64,000 nt of DNA from Triplophysa rosa. Lineage: Eukaryota > Chordata > Actinopteri > Cypriniformes > Nemacheilidae. The notes under the pieces were generated by a model that saw only the letters and a list, made by a program, of their open reading frames with translations, did not search any database and had not been told where the DNA came from. A program made the position numbers and the translations under genes. Positions within the stretch are counted from its first letter, which is position 1, and each line of letters begins with the position of its first letter. Where the stretch lies: positions 1,906,315 to 1,970,314 of the forward strand of contig NC_079904.1 in the NCBI RefSeq assembly GCF_024868665.1, written 5' to 3'. Below, piece by piece: positions 25,201-32,877 of this stretch.

Positions 25201-27595
25201 CTGAAATGAGACAACCTCGATGACGTATGTGGTAGACAAATGTGACCTGGAGACGCAGCTCTTGTCAAAGTGTAACGGGACAGTTCAACTAAAATGAATG
25301 AAAGTAATGAAATTATGTTTTCAACTCTTTTGACAATCAGAATACTTCTAAGGCAAGGTTTTTAGTTTTGTTTCGCCACAAAATGACTTTCCTGGTGTTA
25401 CACAGACTTGGTTACGTTGACTTTTTTATCAGACACGTTTATCCAAAGCAACTTACACAAGCTAGGAGAGCAACGGACTGATTCAGCTTGTAAAAGTTTG
25501 ACAAAGTCGTAACAGTAGTTTAGAGAATTGCACGCTTTAAATAAATGAATTAATACAGTGTGCATGAAATATGTTGTGGAACAGATGGGTTTTAAGCTGT
25601 TTCTTGAGCATTATGATAGAAATAGCAGATCGAGTTAATGTTTGCTAATAGGTTCACAGCCCAAAAATGAAAATGCTGTCATCATTTACTCACTCTCAAG
25701 TTGTTCCAAATCTGTATAAATTTCTTTGTTCTGATATTTGGAACGATGCTTGCAACCAAACAGTTCTTGGACATCGTTGACTACCATAGTAGGAAAAATT
25801 GATTTGTTCTGTTGAACACAAATGAAGATATTTTGAAGAATGTACTAAAGCAAACACTTCATCAGAACAAAGAAATGTATACAGATTTGGAACAACCCGA
25901 GGGTGAGTAAATGATGGCAACATTTTCATTTTTGGGTGAACCGTCCCTTTAAATTCGCTCTTGGAGGAGAGTGTTTGTGTTGGATTTCACTGAGGTTAAC
26001 TGGTAAATGAATGGATTGAGTGTGTTTGTCTCACAGGTACACTGAATGCTTTTGTGAAGCAGAAAGGTCAGTCGAGCTCAGACGCGGGGCCAGTGTGGTC
26101 CCTCAGCGGGAATCAGGGAGAGCGCTGGAGACAAGCCAAAATTACTATACATCCAGTTTCCACTTTCCAGGTGTGTCACTTATGCTTCTCTGTGTTTATA
26201 CAGTTTGTAATCGTGTGTTTTATTCATATTCTTATGTATAGAATAAAGCAGCTTCTAAATGCTCATTGGTAAGTAACTGTGGTCCATTTTTTAGAAACAC
26301 CTGTTCACCTTACTGTGCCATATGTCCCACTTTGTCCACCATATGCCCCACACTGTCCCAACATGTATTTCATATTAAAAGTGTCATAACTGTGTGTTTT
26401 TTAGCAGATTGCCTTCCATTTGTATTATCATAGTTTTACTGCAAATACTATGGTTCGTTTGCAGTTACTTGTGATTTTTTCTTTAACTGGTAACTTATCT
26501 AATTTACGCAAAAATCGAATATTCTGTCATTTATTTACGTTCATGTATTTGACTCTTTCTTCAGTGGAACACAAAAGAAGATATTTCGAGAAATGTCTCT
26601 GTGATTTTGTGTCTAAACAATGCAAGTCAATGGGGTTCAGTGTTGTTTGGTTACCAACATTGTTCAAAATATCTTTTTTTGTGTTCTGCAGAAGAAGGAA
26701 AGTCAGACAGGTTTGACTTTTCATTGTTTCCTGAACTATCCCTTTAATGCATTTACATTATGTTTGTGTTCTTAAAGGAACAGCTTCCTAAAAAAAGCAA
26801 ACCCGTTCATATCATATCTGTTAAATATTCAACAATCATTTTTAACATTGCATAAATAAGTGAAGATGTGCATGTGACTTTTGTGATGATATGGACTGTT
26901 TTTTTGTCTGTTTGGACTCAGATCATTTTCGAGGGAATTCGTGGTCCAGGGATCGAGGGCGACATTGCCATGGATGACGTCTCTCTCGTGGAGGGGGAGT
27001 GTCCCGACCCTCCGTCCAATCGTATGTATTAAACATGTGTCTCCGTGGTAACCGGCCCATAATTGTGTGCGCACCAGCAAGCGCAATTTTGTCCAGGAAA
27101 GCTCAGTAATTACACCGACAAACAGCCCGAAAACAGAAATGAAGGCGGGTAATTGGCTGGAATTGACGGGGGGGTGATGGTGACAGAGAAACACGCTTTT
27201 TAAAAAATATTTTTTCAGTGTGTGTGTTCAGTGTGAAATCTTTTTCATTCCGAATTAAAATTACCATTGAAATCATGACATGAAGTCATTTTTAATGATT
27301 ATCATCTTTAAGCAGAAATACTGCAGGGTTTTTCCATCATGTTTATGTGTTAGCCATGTTGAGTATTGATCTCTTTCCTGAGGTTTCCCAGAGACTCACT
27401 GACTTCACAAATATAGAGACGTGTGCATCCGAAAATATGACAAACTATAACACAAATACTATCCTCTAGCTGAGTTGAATCTTACATCTCTCTCTTTTTT
27501 TAACAGCTATCAGAGGAAGAGCTCCACACAGAGTCTTCAGTATATGGCCATTGTGCGTCACACTATTTTTTACCCTGTTCTTTCGTCAGAGGTGA
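970..27595 (+). CDS. mdga2: MDGA2, 3' half of gene (ten coding exons, 5' part outside window)
   Basis: MDGA2 is a GPI-anchored immunoglobulin-superfamily protein of neurons that binds neuroligins and limits their pairing with neurexins (known for the family). Exons seen: 970-1263, 4495-4764, 11958-12106, 17162-17339, 21163-21183, 22457-22612, 23530-23691, 26037-26170, 26922-27021, 27507-27595. All have AG/GT borders, phases agree, and the 1553 bases read through as about 516 residues to a TGA at 27593. Order of domains: Ig5, Ig6, FN3-like, MAM, hydrophobic GPI tail. Signatures such as [38 protein letters not shown] and [14 protein letters not shown] match MDGA2 rather than MDGA1 as I remember the families. 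The FKBP3 neighbour also fits MDGA2 synteny. About 430 residues (signal peptide and Ig1-4) must lie left of the window. No frameshift or premature stop was seen. Confidence 0.96.
2284..3413. mobile_element. Non-autonomous hAT-like element with perfect 8-bp TSD
   Basis: The terminal inverted repeats are taggcatgggccg (2284-2296) and cggcccatgccta (3401-3413), a perfect 13-bp match. Both sides carry the 8-bp target duplication gctggttt (2276-2283 and 3414-3421). An 8-bp duplication is the hallmark of hAT transposition. There is no transposase ORF, so it would have been moved in trans. It contains a further insertion at 2362-3062. Confidence 0.9.
2362..3062. mobile_element. Innermost palindromic element in the nest
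   Basis: The left arm gtaacacttcacggtaaggg (2362 onward, continuing about 38 bp) is mirrored by an arm ending at 3062 that differs at about one position. No coding capacity. Target duplication not clear. By position it is the youngest of the three nested insertions. Confidence 0.75.
4495..4764 (+). CDS. mdga2: MDGA2 exon: Ig-like domain 6
   Basis: This is a symmetric phase 1-1 exon. It follows tttctttctcgcacag and ends actg|gtaaga. The split Tyr codon is followed by [20 protein letters not shown]. Ig hallmarks are Cys in AMTCRVLR, Trp in [10 protein letters not shown], and the DxGxYxC-like [16 protein letters not shown]. It ends in GRCTFLVTG, closely matching the membrane-proximal Ig of MDGA2. 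Confidence 0.96.
5235..5445. repeat. Fragment of a dispersed palindromic repeat ending in ccctttaa
   Basis: It contains gatggggttcagtgttgtttgg and the terminal gaactgtccctttaag. The same blocks recur near 26620-26750, and the terminus recurs in 8745-8766 and 25935-25952. This is one of roughly nine copies of a cyprinid-type palindromic family in the window. Confidence 0.65.
5794..6275. mobile_element. Tc1/mariner-like MITE, copy A (truncated)
   Basis: It starts with cagccacggaaagag after a TA dinucleotide. It shares long blocks with copy B at 32878-33478: ctcccaaat-tcaaataaaaatatt, gaaaactggagaaaca, gctctgtatttttt, and catctagaaatgatgat to ggaatggt. Homology stops at ggaatggt, where copy A runs into the arm of the 6164-6343 inverted repeat, so its right terminus is missing. 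Confidence 0.65.
6164..6343. repeat. Left arm of a long inverted repeat
   Basis: Read in reverse complement, this about 180-bp arm matches 7533-7717 with few differences. Shared blocks include tctgtggcgtgagggcgag, taaataatgaatagag and gttcctgtagactcttggca. The arms are 1.2 kb apart. Confidence 0.8.
7381..7915. mobile_element. Palindromic element of the gtgacc(c)tggac family, copy 1, interrupted
   Basis: It begins tgtgaccgtggacaacaaag and includes catctgaaagctgaataaa, gacaatatttggc, aaaataaagttttgatatat and gcataaaagaaaaatct. All of these are also in copy 2 at 15220-15696, in the same order. The stretch 7533-7717 is foreign to copy 2 and interrupts this copy. Confidence 0.7.
7533..7717. repeat. 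Right arm of the long inverted repeat, inserted in another element
   Basis: This is the reverse complement of 6164-6343. It sits inside the element at 7381-7915, so it arrived later than that element. Confidence 0.8.
8063..8766. mobile_element. Palindromic repeat of the ccctttaa family, split by a hAT insertion
   Basis: The left end tttaagagaatgttcaccca (8063 onward) mirrors tgggtgaactatccctttaa (ending about 8765). It also carries the family motif catgatggcgagtaaattac. The hAT element 8382-8718 is inserted within it. Confidence 0.75.
8382..8718. mobile_element. 337-bp non-autonomous hAT element, perfect 8-bp TSD
   Basis: The TIRs are tagggatgtaacgattcac and gtgaatcgttacatcccta. The flanks ccgaccgg (8374-8381) and ccgaccgg (8719-8726) are an exact 8-bp target duplication. 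No ORF of note. Confidence 0.93.
9837..10060. repeat. Dispersed palindromic repeat copy
   Basis: It contains ttcaaaaatgaaaactc, cattccaaacctgtatgac, tttctttgttctgcagaac and a mirrored ctcaaaatatcttcttttgaacg. This is the same family as 25651-25952 and 26502-26747. Confidence 0.7.
10775..11302. mobile_element. Palindromic MITE with gctgcgtccgaaa-type ends
   Basis: The left end gctgcgtccgaaagtgtatactatgc is mirrored near the right end by catactatac in reverse and tttcggatgcac (11291-11302). The exact edges and target duplication are uncertain. No coding capacity. Confidence 0.6.
11958..12106 (+). CDS. mdga2: MDGA2 exon: start of FN3-like region
   Basis: It follows caatctttttgcag. The split Gly codon is followed by [20 protein letters not shown], then [20 protein letters not shown] and IRQ at a phase-0 donor (cag|gtaaaa). 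LQWTQ and AYRLGIRQ are the B and C strands of the fibronectin-III-like module that follows the Ig domains in MDGA proteins. Confidence 0.96.
12451..12842. mobile_element. MITE with ttataaagtccctgtgaa / ttcactgggactttaa ends
   Basis: The termini aaagtccctgtgaa and ttcactgggacttt are inverted copies with one or two mismatches, about 390 bp apart. A related right end occurs near 55110-55130 (gttcactggggctttaag). No ORF. Confidence 0.7.
14249..14737. mobile_element. 489-bp non-autonomous hAT element, perfect 8-bp TSD
   Basis: The TIRs are cagtgttgggtaagttact and agttacacccaacactg (one mismatch). The flanks cataggac (14241-14248) and cataggac (14738-14745) are identical. The interior is AT-rich with many tta/taat runs and no transposase. 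Confidence 0.93.
15220..15696. mobile_element. Palindromic element of the gtgaccctggaccac family, copy 2
   Basis: The left end gtgaccctggaccacaaaac is mirrored by gttttgtgctccagggtcac (one mismatch). It shares several internal blocks in order with 7381-7915. Family name not assigned. Confidence 0.8.
16142..16502. mobile_element. 360-bp MITE with long GC-rich TIRs
   Basis: The left arm tgcggatttttacttctgcg (16142 onward, continuing tcggacc) is mirrored by ggtccgacgcagaagtaaaaacccgc ending about 16502. The arms are about 26 bp with one mismatch. The insert is GC-richer than its surroundings. Family not identified. Confidence 0.75.
17162..17339 (+). CDS. mdga2: MDGA2 exon: second half of FN3-like region
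   Basis: Acceptor ctctccttcag, phase 0 in, phase 1 out (agcg|gtaagt). It encodes [20 protein letters not shown], then [33 protein letters not shown] and RVVTYS. The LVRLTP and FGEGD blocks are the usual end of an FN3 fold. NLT is an N-glycosylation sequon. The antisense 187-residue open frame covering this exon is treated as a shadow. Confidence 0.96.
17800..17905. repeat. Degenerate (gaaat)n / (ggaat)n / (aaaat)n microsatellite
   Basis: A run of gaaat, ggaat, gaaag and gagat units grades into aaaataaaataatataaaat. Simple-sequence tract with no coding value. Confidence 0.9.
19493..19735. repeat. Dispersed repeat with inverted acatgaactaacaa ends
   Basis: The motif gactaacatgaactaacaat at the left is mirrored by attgttagttcatgttagc at 19698-19716, followed by tgatgcattaactgatg. 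This is a palindromic fish repeat; class not determined. Confidence 0.65.
21163..21183 (+). CDS. mdga2: MDGA2 21-bp microexon between FN3 and MAM
   Basis: The 21 bases lie between acceptor ttctcattacag and a strong donor gtaagt. With one borrowed base on each side they encode APINPHL (then R or E from the junction). MDGA2 has the same short APxNPHL linker here. The exon is phase 1 at both ends, so skipping it would keep the frame and delete seven residues between the FN3 and MAM domains. Skipping is inference. Confidence 0.9.
   Translation, partial: LPSTHI
21184..22456 (+). other. MDGA2 intron after the microexon
   Basis: It carries a hAT-type MITE (21421-21686) close to the microexon. A GC-richer block at 21880-22050 could be conserved non-coding DNA. 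No gene seen. Confidence 0.75.
21421..21686. mobile_element. cagtggttctcaaact-type MITE, reverse orientation
   Basis: It reads cattgattctcaaactgggggtc on the left and ggagaaccactg on the right. Internal blocks (ccacagattttgtggcattttatgaaat, ccgcaaagcgat, acacaaagagggccttac) are the reverse complement of those in 40919-41215. The left terminus is degraded. Confidence 0.8.
22457..22612 (+). CDS. mdga2: MDGA2 exon: N-terminal MAM domain
   Basis: Acceptor gtctctcag, donor cagg|gtaggt, phase 1-1. It encodes [20 protein letters not shown], then [20 protein letters not shown] and [11 protein letters not shown]. CxFE, the second Cys, DFDW and the NTGP motif are classic opening signatures of MAM domains. 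The 163-residue open frame over this exon is in another frame and is not real. Confidence 0.97.
22613..23529 (+). other. MDGA2 intron within MAM, possible conserved element
   Basis: No transposon was found in this 917-bp intron. The stretch 22640-23215 has even base composition and many homeobox-like TAAT/ATTA cores (tttaatcatcttaatg, gtttaattatccg). Its appearance suggests a conserved non-coding element, but this cannot be decided from one sequence. Confidence 0.5.
23530..23691 (+). CDS. mdga2: MDGA2 exon: central MAM domain
   Basis: Acceptor ccttcacag, donor atcg|gtgaga, phase 1-1, 162 bp. It encodes [40 protein letters not shown] and [26 protein letters not shown] and YCFxFYYHMYG are strongly conserved MAM blocks. 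The asparagine/proline-rich loop matches MDGA2 and is absent from MDGA1. Confidence 0.97.
25044..25260. mobile_element. 217-bp MITE with agctgcgtctc ends
   Basis: The termini agctgcgtctc (25044-25054) and gagacgcagct (25250-25260) are perfect inverted repeats. The interior has no ORF. Target duplication not clear. Confidence 0.75.
25651..25952. mobile_element. Palindromic repeat of the ccctttaa family, near-complete copy
   Basis: The two halves mirror each other: ggttcacagcccaaaaatga against atttttgggtgaaccgtccc, gttgttccaaatctgtata against tatacagatttggaacaac, and catcatttactcactc against gagtgagtaaatgatg-like sequence. It is the best-preserved copy of this family in the window. Many ORF-track entries in the window are translations of this family and are not genes. 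Confidence 0.85.
26037..26170 (+). CDS. mdga2: MDGA2 exon: C-terminal MAM domain, first part
   Basis: Acceptor gtctcacag, donor cag|gtgtgt, phase 1 in and 0 out. It encodes [40 protein letters not shown] and STFQ. The [14 protein letters not shown] block is the standard MAM beta-strand pair. The loop [10 protein letters not shown] is longer than I remember for human MDGA2 by about one residue. Confidence 0.96.
26400..26620. repeat. Inverted partner of 29643-29850
   Basis: Blocks such as tagcagattgccttccattt, catagttttactgcaaatac, attctgtcatttatttacgt and gactctttcttcagtggaac recur in reverse complement at 29643-29850. Identity looks near 90 percent by eye, with small insertions. The pair encloses the last two MDGA2 exons. 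Confidence 0.85.
26502..26747. repeat. Palindromic repeat of the ccctttaa family
   Basis: It contains cttcagtggaacacaaaagaa, gatggggttcagtgttgtttgg-like sequence (caatggggttcagtgttg) and terminal gaactatccctttaa. It overlaps the 26400-26620 repeat unit, which includes its left half. Confidence 0.7.
26922..27021 (+). CDS. mdga2: MDGA2 exon: end of MAM domain
   Basis: Acceptor gtttggactcag, donor aatc|gtatgt, phase 0 in and 1 out. It encodes [20 protein letters not shown] then [13 protein letters not shown]. This is the canonical MAM terminus: FEGxRGxGxxGDIAxDDV followed by the last Cys. Confidence 0.97.
27507..27595 (+). CDS. mdga2: MDGA2 terminal exon: GPI-anchor signal and stop
   Basis: Acceptor tctttttttaacag. 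A split Pro codon is followed by 28 residues, [20 protein letters not shown] then FTLFFRQR, and TGA at 27593-27595. A small-residue stretch (PPSN), a polar basic spacer and a 14-residue hydrophobic tail form a GPI-attachment signal, as known for MDGA proteins. The exact attachment residue cannot be fixed. The tail is less conserved than the MAM domain and ends in RQR. Confidence 0.92.
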
Positions 27596-29250
27596 CGTTC
27601 CACATGGGAAAGACTGGAGACGTGTCCCTTAAAATTTGATCACCAAAGATTCATGCATTCAGACTGCCGAGAGCTGCAGCGCCGGATCGACGTGGAATAA
27701 ATTCATGACACGAGAACAAGCCAACACGGAAAAGTAATAAAGATTTGCCAAGGTTTCTCTGATGAAACGGCAGCGAGTGTTTGAGCACTGACCCGAGAAC
27801 AGTCTGAAAAGCACAATGACGACTTCAACATGCGACTGTAAAGATTTCCTTGAGAAGAAGCGAGTTTCTTCCATCCTGTCTGTTACCGGATCTTTTGTTT
27901 GGATTCAGTTTTCTTTTTCGGGCGACAAAAGGATGTCACACTCTGCTCCTTCTCGTATACTTTTACACCGACGTCTGATTTGGTTTTATTTTTTGCTTCA
28001 AAACGCAAATAAAACGCTGATGAAACTTTGCTTTTTACCCCGACACGAGTAGCAGCCTGCATTCACCACACTGTGCGCACGTTCCCCAGCAGCAGACCGC
28101 GACTGCGTCAATGTTCACCTTCCGTCCCAGAGTTTCTGCCATTATAAAAAAGTGCCTTCAGGTTATAAACCCATCTGTGAACCTGACCATCAAACATCCA
28201 TGTTTCTAACATCATCTATGGGCTATTTTATACGCGTTTGTATTGCCCCTCAAGTGCTGGGACACGGAAGACGCAACCGTGATGGTCGCGTGCGAACAGG
28301 CGGCTCGTATCGACGATGTTGGGACCTGCGTGATGCCGGCTGGATTCTGCCGTGGGAGTCAATGGCCGCCGAGCGTCACCGAGCCTGCAATCCATCTCGA
28401 CGCTTCTGTAAAGAAAATCAAGTGATAATCAATAAGGGAAAGCAAATAGGTTTTGAAAGTAAGAGATGAGATCGACCCGGAACTGCAGTTCATGAAGTCA
28501 CCTGTCATTTATATACGATACCGAACGATGCAGAGAGAGAGAAAAAAACAAATATTCATAATTATAAGACTATTTTATTACTCTATCCAGAATGTGTTTC
28601 AGCTTTTACACACAAACTGTGGTGTCGTCTACCTGAGCGCTCGACCAGACGGTTTTTAATAGCGGTGTTGTAAAAAAACAAACGGAAAGAAAAGAAAAGA
28701 TTTACGTACGTTGTGTTATGAAAATGTTTTGACAAGCTGTGTCGCGTTATTTCTTATTTACGTTGAAATGTTCGACCGATCTCTCTCGTCGTTTCCCTTG
28801 CATTGCTGAAATATCAAAAACAGACAGAAATACGCTGCGGCGGTTTGTAATTGAACACCTTGTGTATGTGAAGCGGCTCTGTTCATTGACATTTATACGA
28901 CATGTGTTCTGTATGATTCAAGGAAGCACAAAAAGGATTCGATGCAGATTTTCTTTTACAAAGCATGTCTGTGACCATTCCTCTGTGAAGCCGGGTAAAT
29001 GAAATTCATCTTCGGAATAGAAAGTGTGTGTATGAAACACTGTGTCTACACCTGCATGACATCATCACGAGGTTGTGCACGCTGGACTTATCACGGGTGT
29101 GTAGCATCTCAGCATCTGCTAACGTGAACCAATCAGCTGAGGTCACACTTCAAACAAACACGAGTTTGATTTTATTCATATTATAGCTGCAATCTGTAAT
29201 AAACAAAAATATGTTCAATGTACAATAAAAAAATCAGTGTTGAAAACTGT
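27596..29250 (+). other. MDGA2 3'UTR, end uncertain
   Basis: After the stop there are AATAAA signals at 27696-27701, 28008-28013, 29198-29203 and 29224-29229. The stretch is free of recognisable transposons, unlike the DNA beyond about 29.4 kb, which supports a long 3'UTR using the last two signals. Short open frames here (for example 28152-28469) have no known domain and are judged chance. Confidence 0.6.
29198..29229 (+). promoter_or_regulatory. Paired AATAAA signals, candidate distal MDGA2 poly(A) site
   Basis: Two AATAAA hexamers lie 20 bases apart. A T/GT-rich stretch follows at 29236-29330 (cagtgttgaaaactgtcc and later ttttcttgtagg). Use of the site is inference. Confidence 0.5.
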
Positions 29251-29447
29251 CCTCTTACTTTACACCGATTCACAACGGCTTATGTTATAAATGTAGTTTT
29301 CTTGTAGGAGTAACCTGCAGTTTTGTTTTAGTGATGATGATAGAGAGGCAAAAGTTACAAATTGCAGCTTTAAATTGACATTTCTGTATAAATTGTGTCA
29401 TTTATTACAACGATGAGACATTGTTTATCTATAGAAAGAATATAATG

Positions 29448-30200
29448 TATAGCACACAAAACACACAAAATTAATTTCTTTGTGTTTTTGTCTTGTTTTC
29501 CAGTAAATGTCTGAAAATTCTCATACGTTTACTTGAGAAGCAAAATGACCTAACTCTTGGTTTCTGAAAAATAATTTTGTTTATATTAAGTGTAGTTTTA
29601 ACAAAAAGTTATGAAAATTATGCTTAAAACATGCGCAAATATTTGTTTAGACACAAAATCACAGAGACATTTCTCAAAGTATCTTCTTTTGTGTTCCACT
29701 GAAGAAAGAGTCAAATACAGTTTTAAATGACATGAACGTAAATAAATGACAGAATATTAGATTTTTGGGTAAATTAGATAAGTAACTGCAAATGAACCAT
29801 AGTATTTGCAGTAAAACTATGATAATACAAATGGAAAGCAATCTGCTAAATTAAAATTAAATGTGAAATTAAGACTAACTTCAAGTTTATTTCTCTTAGC
29901 CTGTTGGCAAATATTTGTGCACGTTTTTTTAGCATAAACTCACTTAATTTTTATGTCTTTTTTCAGAGAACTACTCTTAAGTATAAAGTATGTATTACCT
30001 ATATCTAAATGTATCTTGATTTCAGAATATTTAGAAATATGTACTGCTGAACAAGACAAAAACTAAAATGGTAAAAAATGCTGTATACTTGATAGGTAGA
30101 GGTAGACGTAAAACTTAATTCCAGGTTATTTTTTCTAAATAATTTATCTTGATTCAAGAATTTTTGGATATTTGTACTGGAAAACAGGCCAAAAATACGA
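29448..30200. repeat. Repeat-derived block, with 29643-29850 inverted to 26400-26620
   Basis: The stretch 29643-29850 is the reverse complement of 26400-26620. Around it lie pieces of another dispersed repeat: cttgttttccagtaaatgtc, acttgagaagcaaaatgacc, and two related units at 30010-30065 and 30145-30197 (tatcttgatt-caagaat). No gene. Confidence 0.75.
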
Positions 30201-30983
30201 AGTAGGAAATTCATTTCTGCAGCCTATGAAATAATTTCATACTGTCTGGGAAATAACAGTGAGCAGATTATCTGCAGAAACAGAACGTCTGTATACTGAG
30301 ATCATAACACAACAGATATGTCTTCAGCGTGCACAACACTGTTCATTATATAGAGAGTCATCTAGTTTTATGTTGTTGCTAATGAAGACGGGGTCTGAAG
30401 CCTCTGAATGACCCTCTTTTTACCAAATTGCAACTAAACGTGTTTCAGTGGTGGTTTCATAAACATGTATTATTCTCTCATCGGTGACCGAACGCGAGAG
30501 GTTAAGAACCGCCGGTCATGAAGTGTCTGATAATAATGTACAATTTCCTTCCAGGTGGCCAAAAAAACAACTTTCAATTTGTGACCTCTCAGTGAAGCAG
30601 CGGGAGGTTAAAGCTACAGGACGCTGAATGATGCAGCATGCAGACAATTTCCCACTGATGATCATTATAGTATGGCTTTCACTGGAACAGGTCACGTATA
30701 TGTGTGCAGGTATATGCAGTGTACTATAGGTCAGCACACGGTGATGGAAAAACATGTGAAATCAGAGTAGAATGATTGACGCTCATATTTCTCACAGATG
30801 TTCTCTACTGCCATGTGACAATGAAAAATACGCTTCTCTTACAATAATCCACATTGTATCCTGACAAACCCTACAAATCATCATGACTAAAGTGCTAACC
30901 TATATTTTAGCGCTTGTTCTGTTGCGTGTTGACATTCATTATTTTAACACTTTTTACTCCCATGTACAATCAATTTTGTCATT
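30200..30983. other. Intergenic DNA, nothing recognised
   Basis: This stretch has no repeat, ORF or RNA that I can support. Composition is ordinary for the locus. Confidence 0.6.
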
Positions 30984-31433
30984 CAGGGCTGGGCAATATA
31001 TCATAATGTCAATATATCCATAGCTTCTAAAAAATGGTTGGGTCAAAATTCAGCCAGAAACTGTTAATATTTGACCCAACAACGGATTAAAACAACCTGC
31101 CGTTTTGGGTTGAAACAAACCTATCGTTTGGCTTTATCCCTTTTTGTCCCTTTTTCAATATTATGATGAGGATTATGGTTGTTGTATTTGGCCATGATGT
31201 TAATCTGATGTCAGTTTGAGTTTCACATTTCTAATGTCCCTCGTCTTTAACTTAAAGGAAAAGTTCAACTCAGAATCAAAATTGTGTTATTTTTTACTCA
31301 CCCACATGACGTTCAACATGTTTTAAGACCTCCCGGCGTCTTCAGAGCACAAATAAAGATATTTTAAGGACATCCGAGAGATTTCCAGGCCTCATACAGT
31401 AGACATCATGGTTATAGTTGTTGTCAAGGTTCA

Positions 31434-31676
31434 GAAAAGTACTAAAGACATTGTTAAATTGGTCCATCCGCTCATAGTGGCTCAACTGAATGTTTTTGAA
31501 GCATCAAGAATACTTTATGTGCAAAAAACAAACCAAAATAACGACTTTGTGTGGCAAACGCCACATGGCGCATGACAGTTGTTTTTCGCACATAAAGCAT
31601 TCTCGTCGATTCAAAAAAATTCAGTTGAGCCACTATGAGCGGATGGACCAATTTAACGATGTCTTTAGTACTTTTC
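31434..31676. repeat. Palindrome with about 63-bp arms inside the hAT-like element
   Basis: The left arm gaaaagtactaaagacattg (continuing through ggtccatccgctcatagtgg) is mirrored from 31614 to 31676 with one or two mismatches. The loop is about 115 bp. It would fold into a long hairpin. The 106-residue open frame over it is a by-product. Confidence 0.85.
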
Positions 31677-32039
31677 TTGAAAATCTCATACTAATCTTAA
31701 GTACCTATACAGTGGTATTGCATAGTATAATTGCATGTAATAGTATTGCTACTGGAGGCAGGCAGGGGGTCGGAACTACAGCACGAGCACACAATACATT
31801 ATTGCATTAATCCCTTTGTGTTTTTTACATTATGCACATACACGCCAATTGCCAACAAAACACAGACATGTGACTTAGTTTGACTTACCGCATGCGGTTC
31901 ATGTCCGCCCTCTTTTAGCACTGGGACCGCGCCATCTATCAGTTTCAAATGATCTCCAAATCCAGCGTTATATCCAGCGTTTATATAACATCCATCATTG
32001 AAATGCCGTTAACAAACAAACACACACCTCTTACTATCG

Positions 32040-32200
32040 CAAGAGTAACAAGCTGCAGCTGCAGGCCCACAGCGCAGCCAATCTTGACGCAGCGCAGCCA
32101 ATCTTGATAAGCGGGTCTAATTATCGCTCGTTGGTTGGCGCGTGGGCGGGCTCTTTCTTTCGCCTTGCTGTGGGCGTGCTTTTCCGGAAGAATTGCCCAA
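32040..32200. promoter_or_regulatory. GC-rich block with duplicated CCAAT unit inside the hAT-like element
   Basis: The unit cgcagccaatcttga occurs twice in tandem (about 32072-32107). It is followed by cgcgtgggcgggct and gctgtgggcgtgc, which look like CCAAT and GC-box motifs. It may be the relic promoter of the parent transposon. No downstream ORF survives to test this. Confidence 0.4.
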
Positions 32201-32877
32201 CTAAAGGAATAGGATCCTTGTAACGAAACAGCGATCCAGACTTAAAAAAAACTTTCCGAAACAAGTTGGAGTCCTGGGGGAGTGTATCAAGCAAAGAAAT
32301 ACTACGTCATACATCCAAGTCGTTTTTAACAAGTTGACCATGTTAAGCATGAGCATGAGAATATATTTAAAATATACAGTATATATGTGCTTAATATTGC
32401 TATTTATCAGAGGTGTTGGTATATTGTTAAGAAACCTTTTTCATTTGGCTTCCTTGCAGTCACTGTGTTTAGTAATAGTGTGGCTATCATAGCTTGTTTA
32501 TTTTTTAAGTAGATTTCTAGTGTTTTTATATGATTTATTTTCATTGCAAAGATTCAGACATTTAACAAATGGTCAATGGCTGACAAATATTAGGAATTTT
32601 TTGTCATATTGCCCAGCCCTGATGTGCTTAAAAAATGCTGAGAAAGTCTGTTGAACTGATGTTAAACGTAGTGTTGTGTGGCACCCACTTTTTTTTGTGG
32701 TGGACATTCACATTAAATTTAAGCCACACGCTGATGTGATTCAGAAATCAGTCACATCACAGCGTAAACACAAATCTCTGAACTTCTGCCGTCACCGGTC
32801 TCTGAGAAATTTTACTGTGACTCGGATCAGAAAAGAAAAGAAATCAACCATCTGCTCAACCCAGAATCTCACAAATA

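Larger units (their letters stand above)
23692..26036 (+). other. MDGA2 intron within MAM
   Basis: The first part (23990-24300) is very AT-rich with long t runs. A piece beginning agggctgccaactgtcacgc at 24342 looks like one end of a dispersed element, with no second end found. MITEs at 25044-25260 and 25651-25952 are listed separately. No gene seen. Confidence 0.75.
26171..26921 (+). other. MDGA2 intron before the last MAM exon
   Basis: Most of the intron consists of dispersed repeat: 26400-26620, which has an inverted partner at 29643-29850, and the palindromic copy 26502-26747. The 3' end has a usable pyrimidine tract before gactcag. No gene seen. Confidence 0.75.
30984..32621. mobile_element. 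1.64-kb hAT-like element with cagggctgggcaatat ends and internal nests
   Basis: The TIRs cagggctgggcaatat (30984-30999) and atattgcccagccctg (32606-32621) are perfect over 16 bp. Flanks match only 5 of 8, so the target duplication is eroded or the edges are slightly off. Inside are an aacccaac-type repeat (31025-31125), a palindromic repeat with 63-bp arms (31434-31497 and 31614-31676), and a GC-rich CCAAT-containing block at 32040-32200. No transposase ORF survives. Confidence 0.8.

Noticed and set aside
28152..28469. 105-codon ORF after MDGA2
   Set aside because: It lies in the probable MDGA2 3'UTR and shows no recognisable protein signature.
31490..31810. 106-codon ORF at 31.5 kb
   Set aside because: It reads through the hairpin palindrome of a mobile element.
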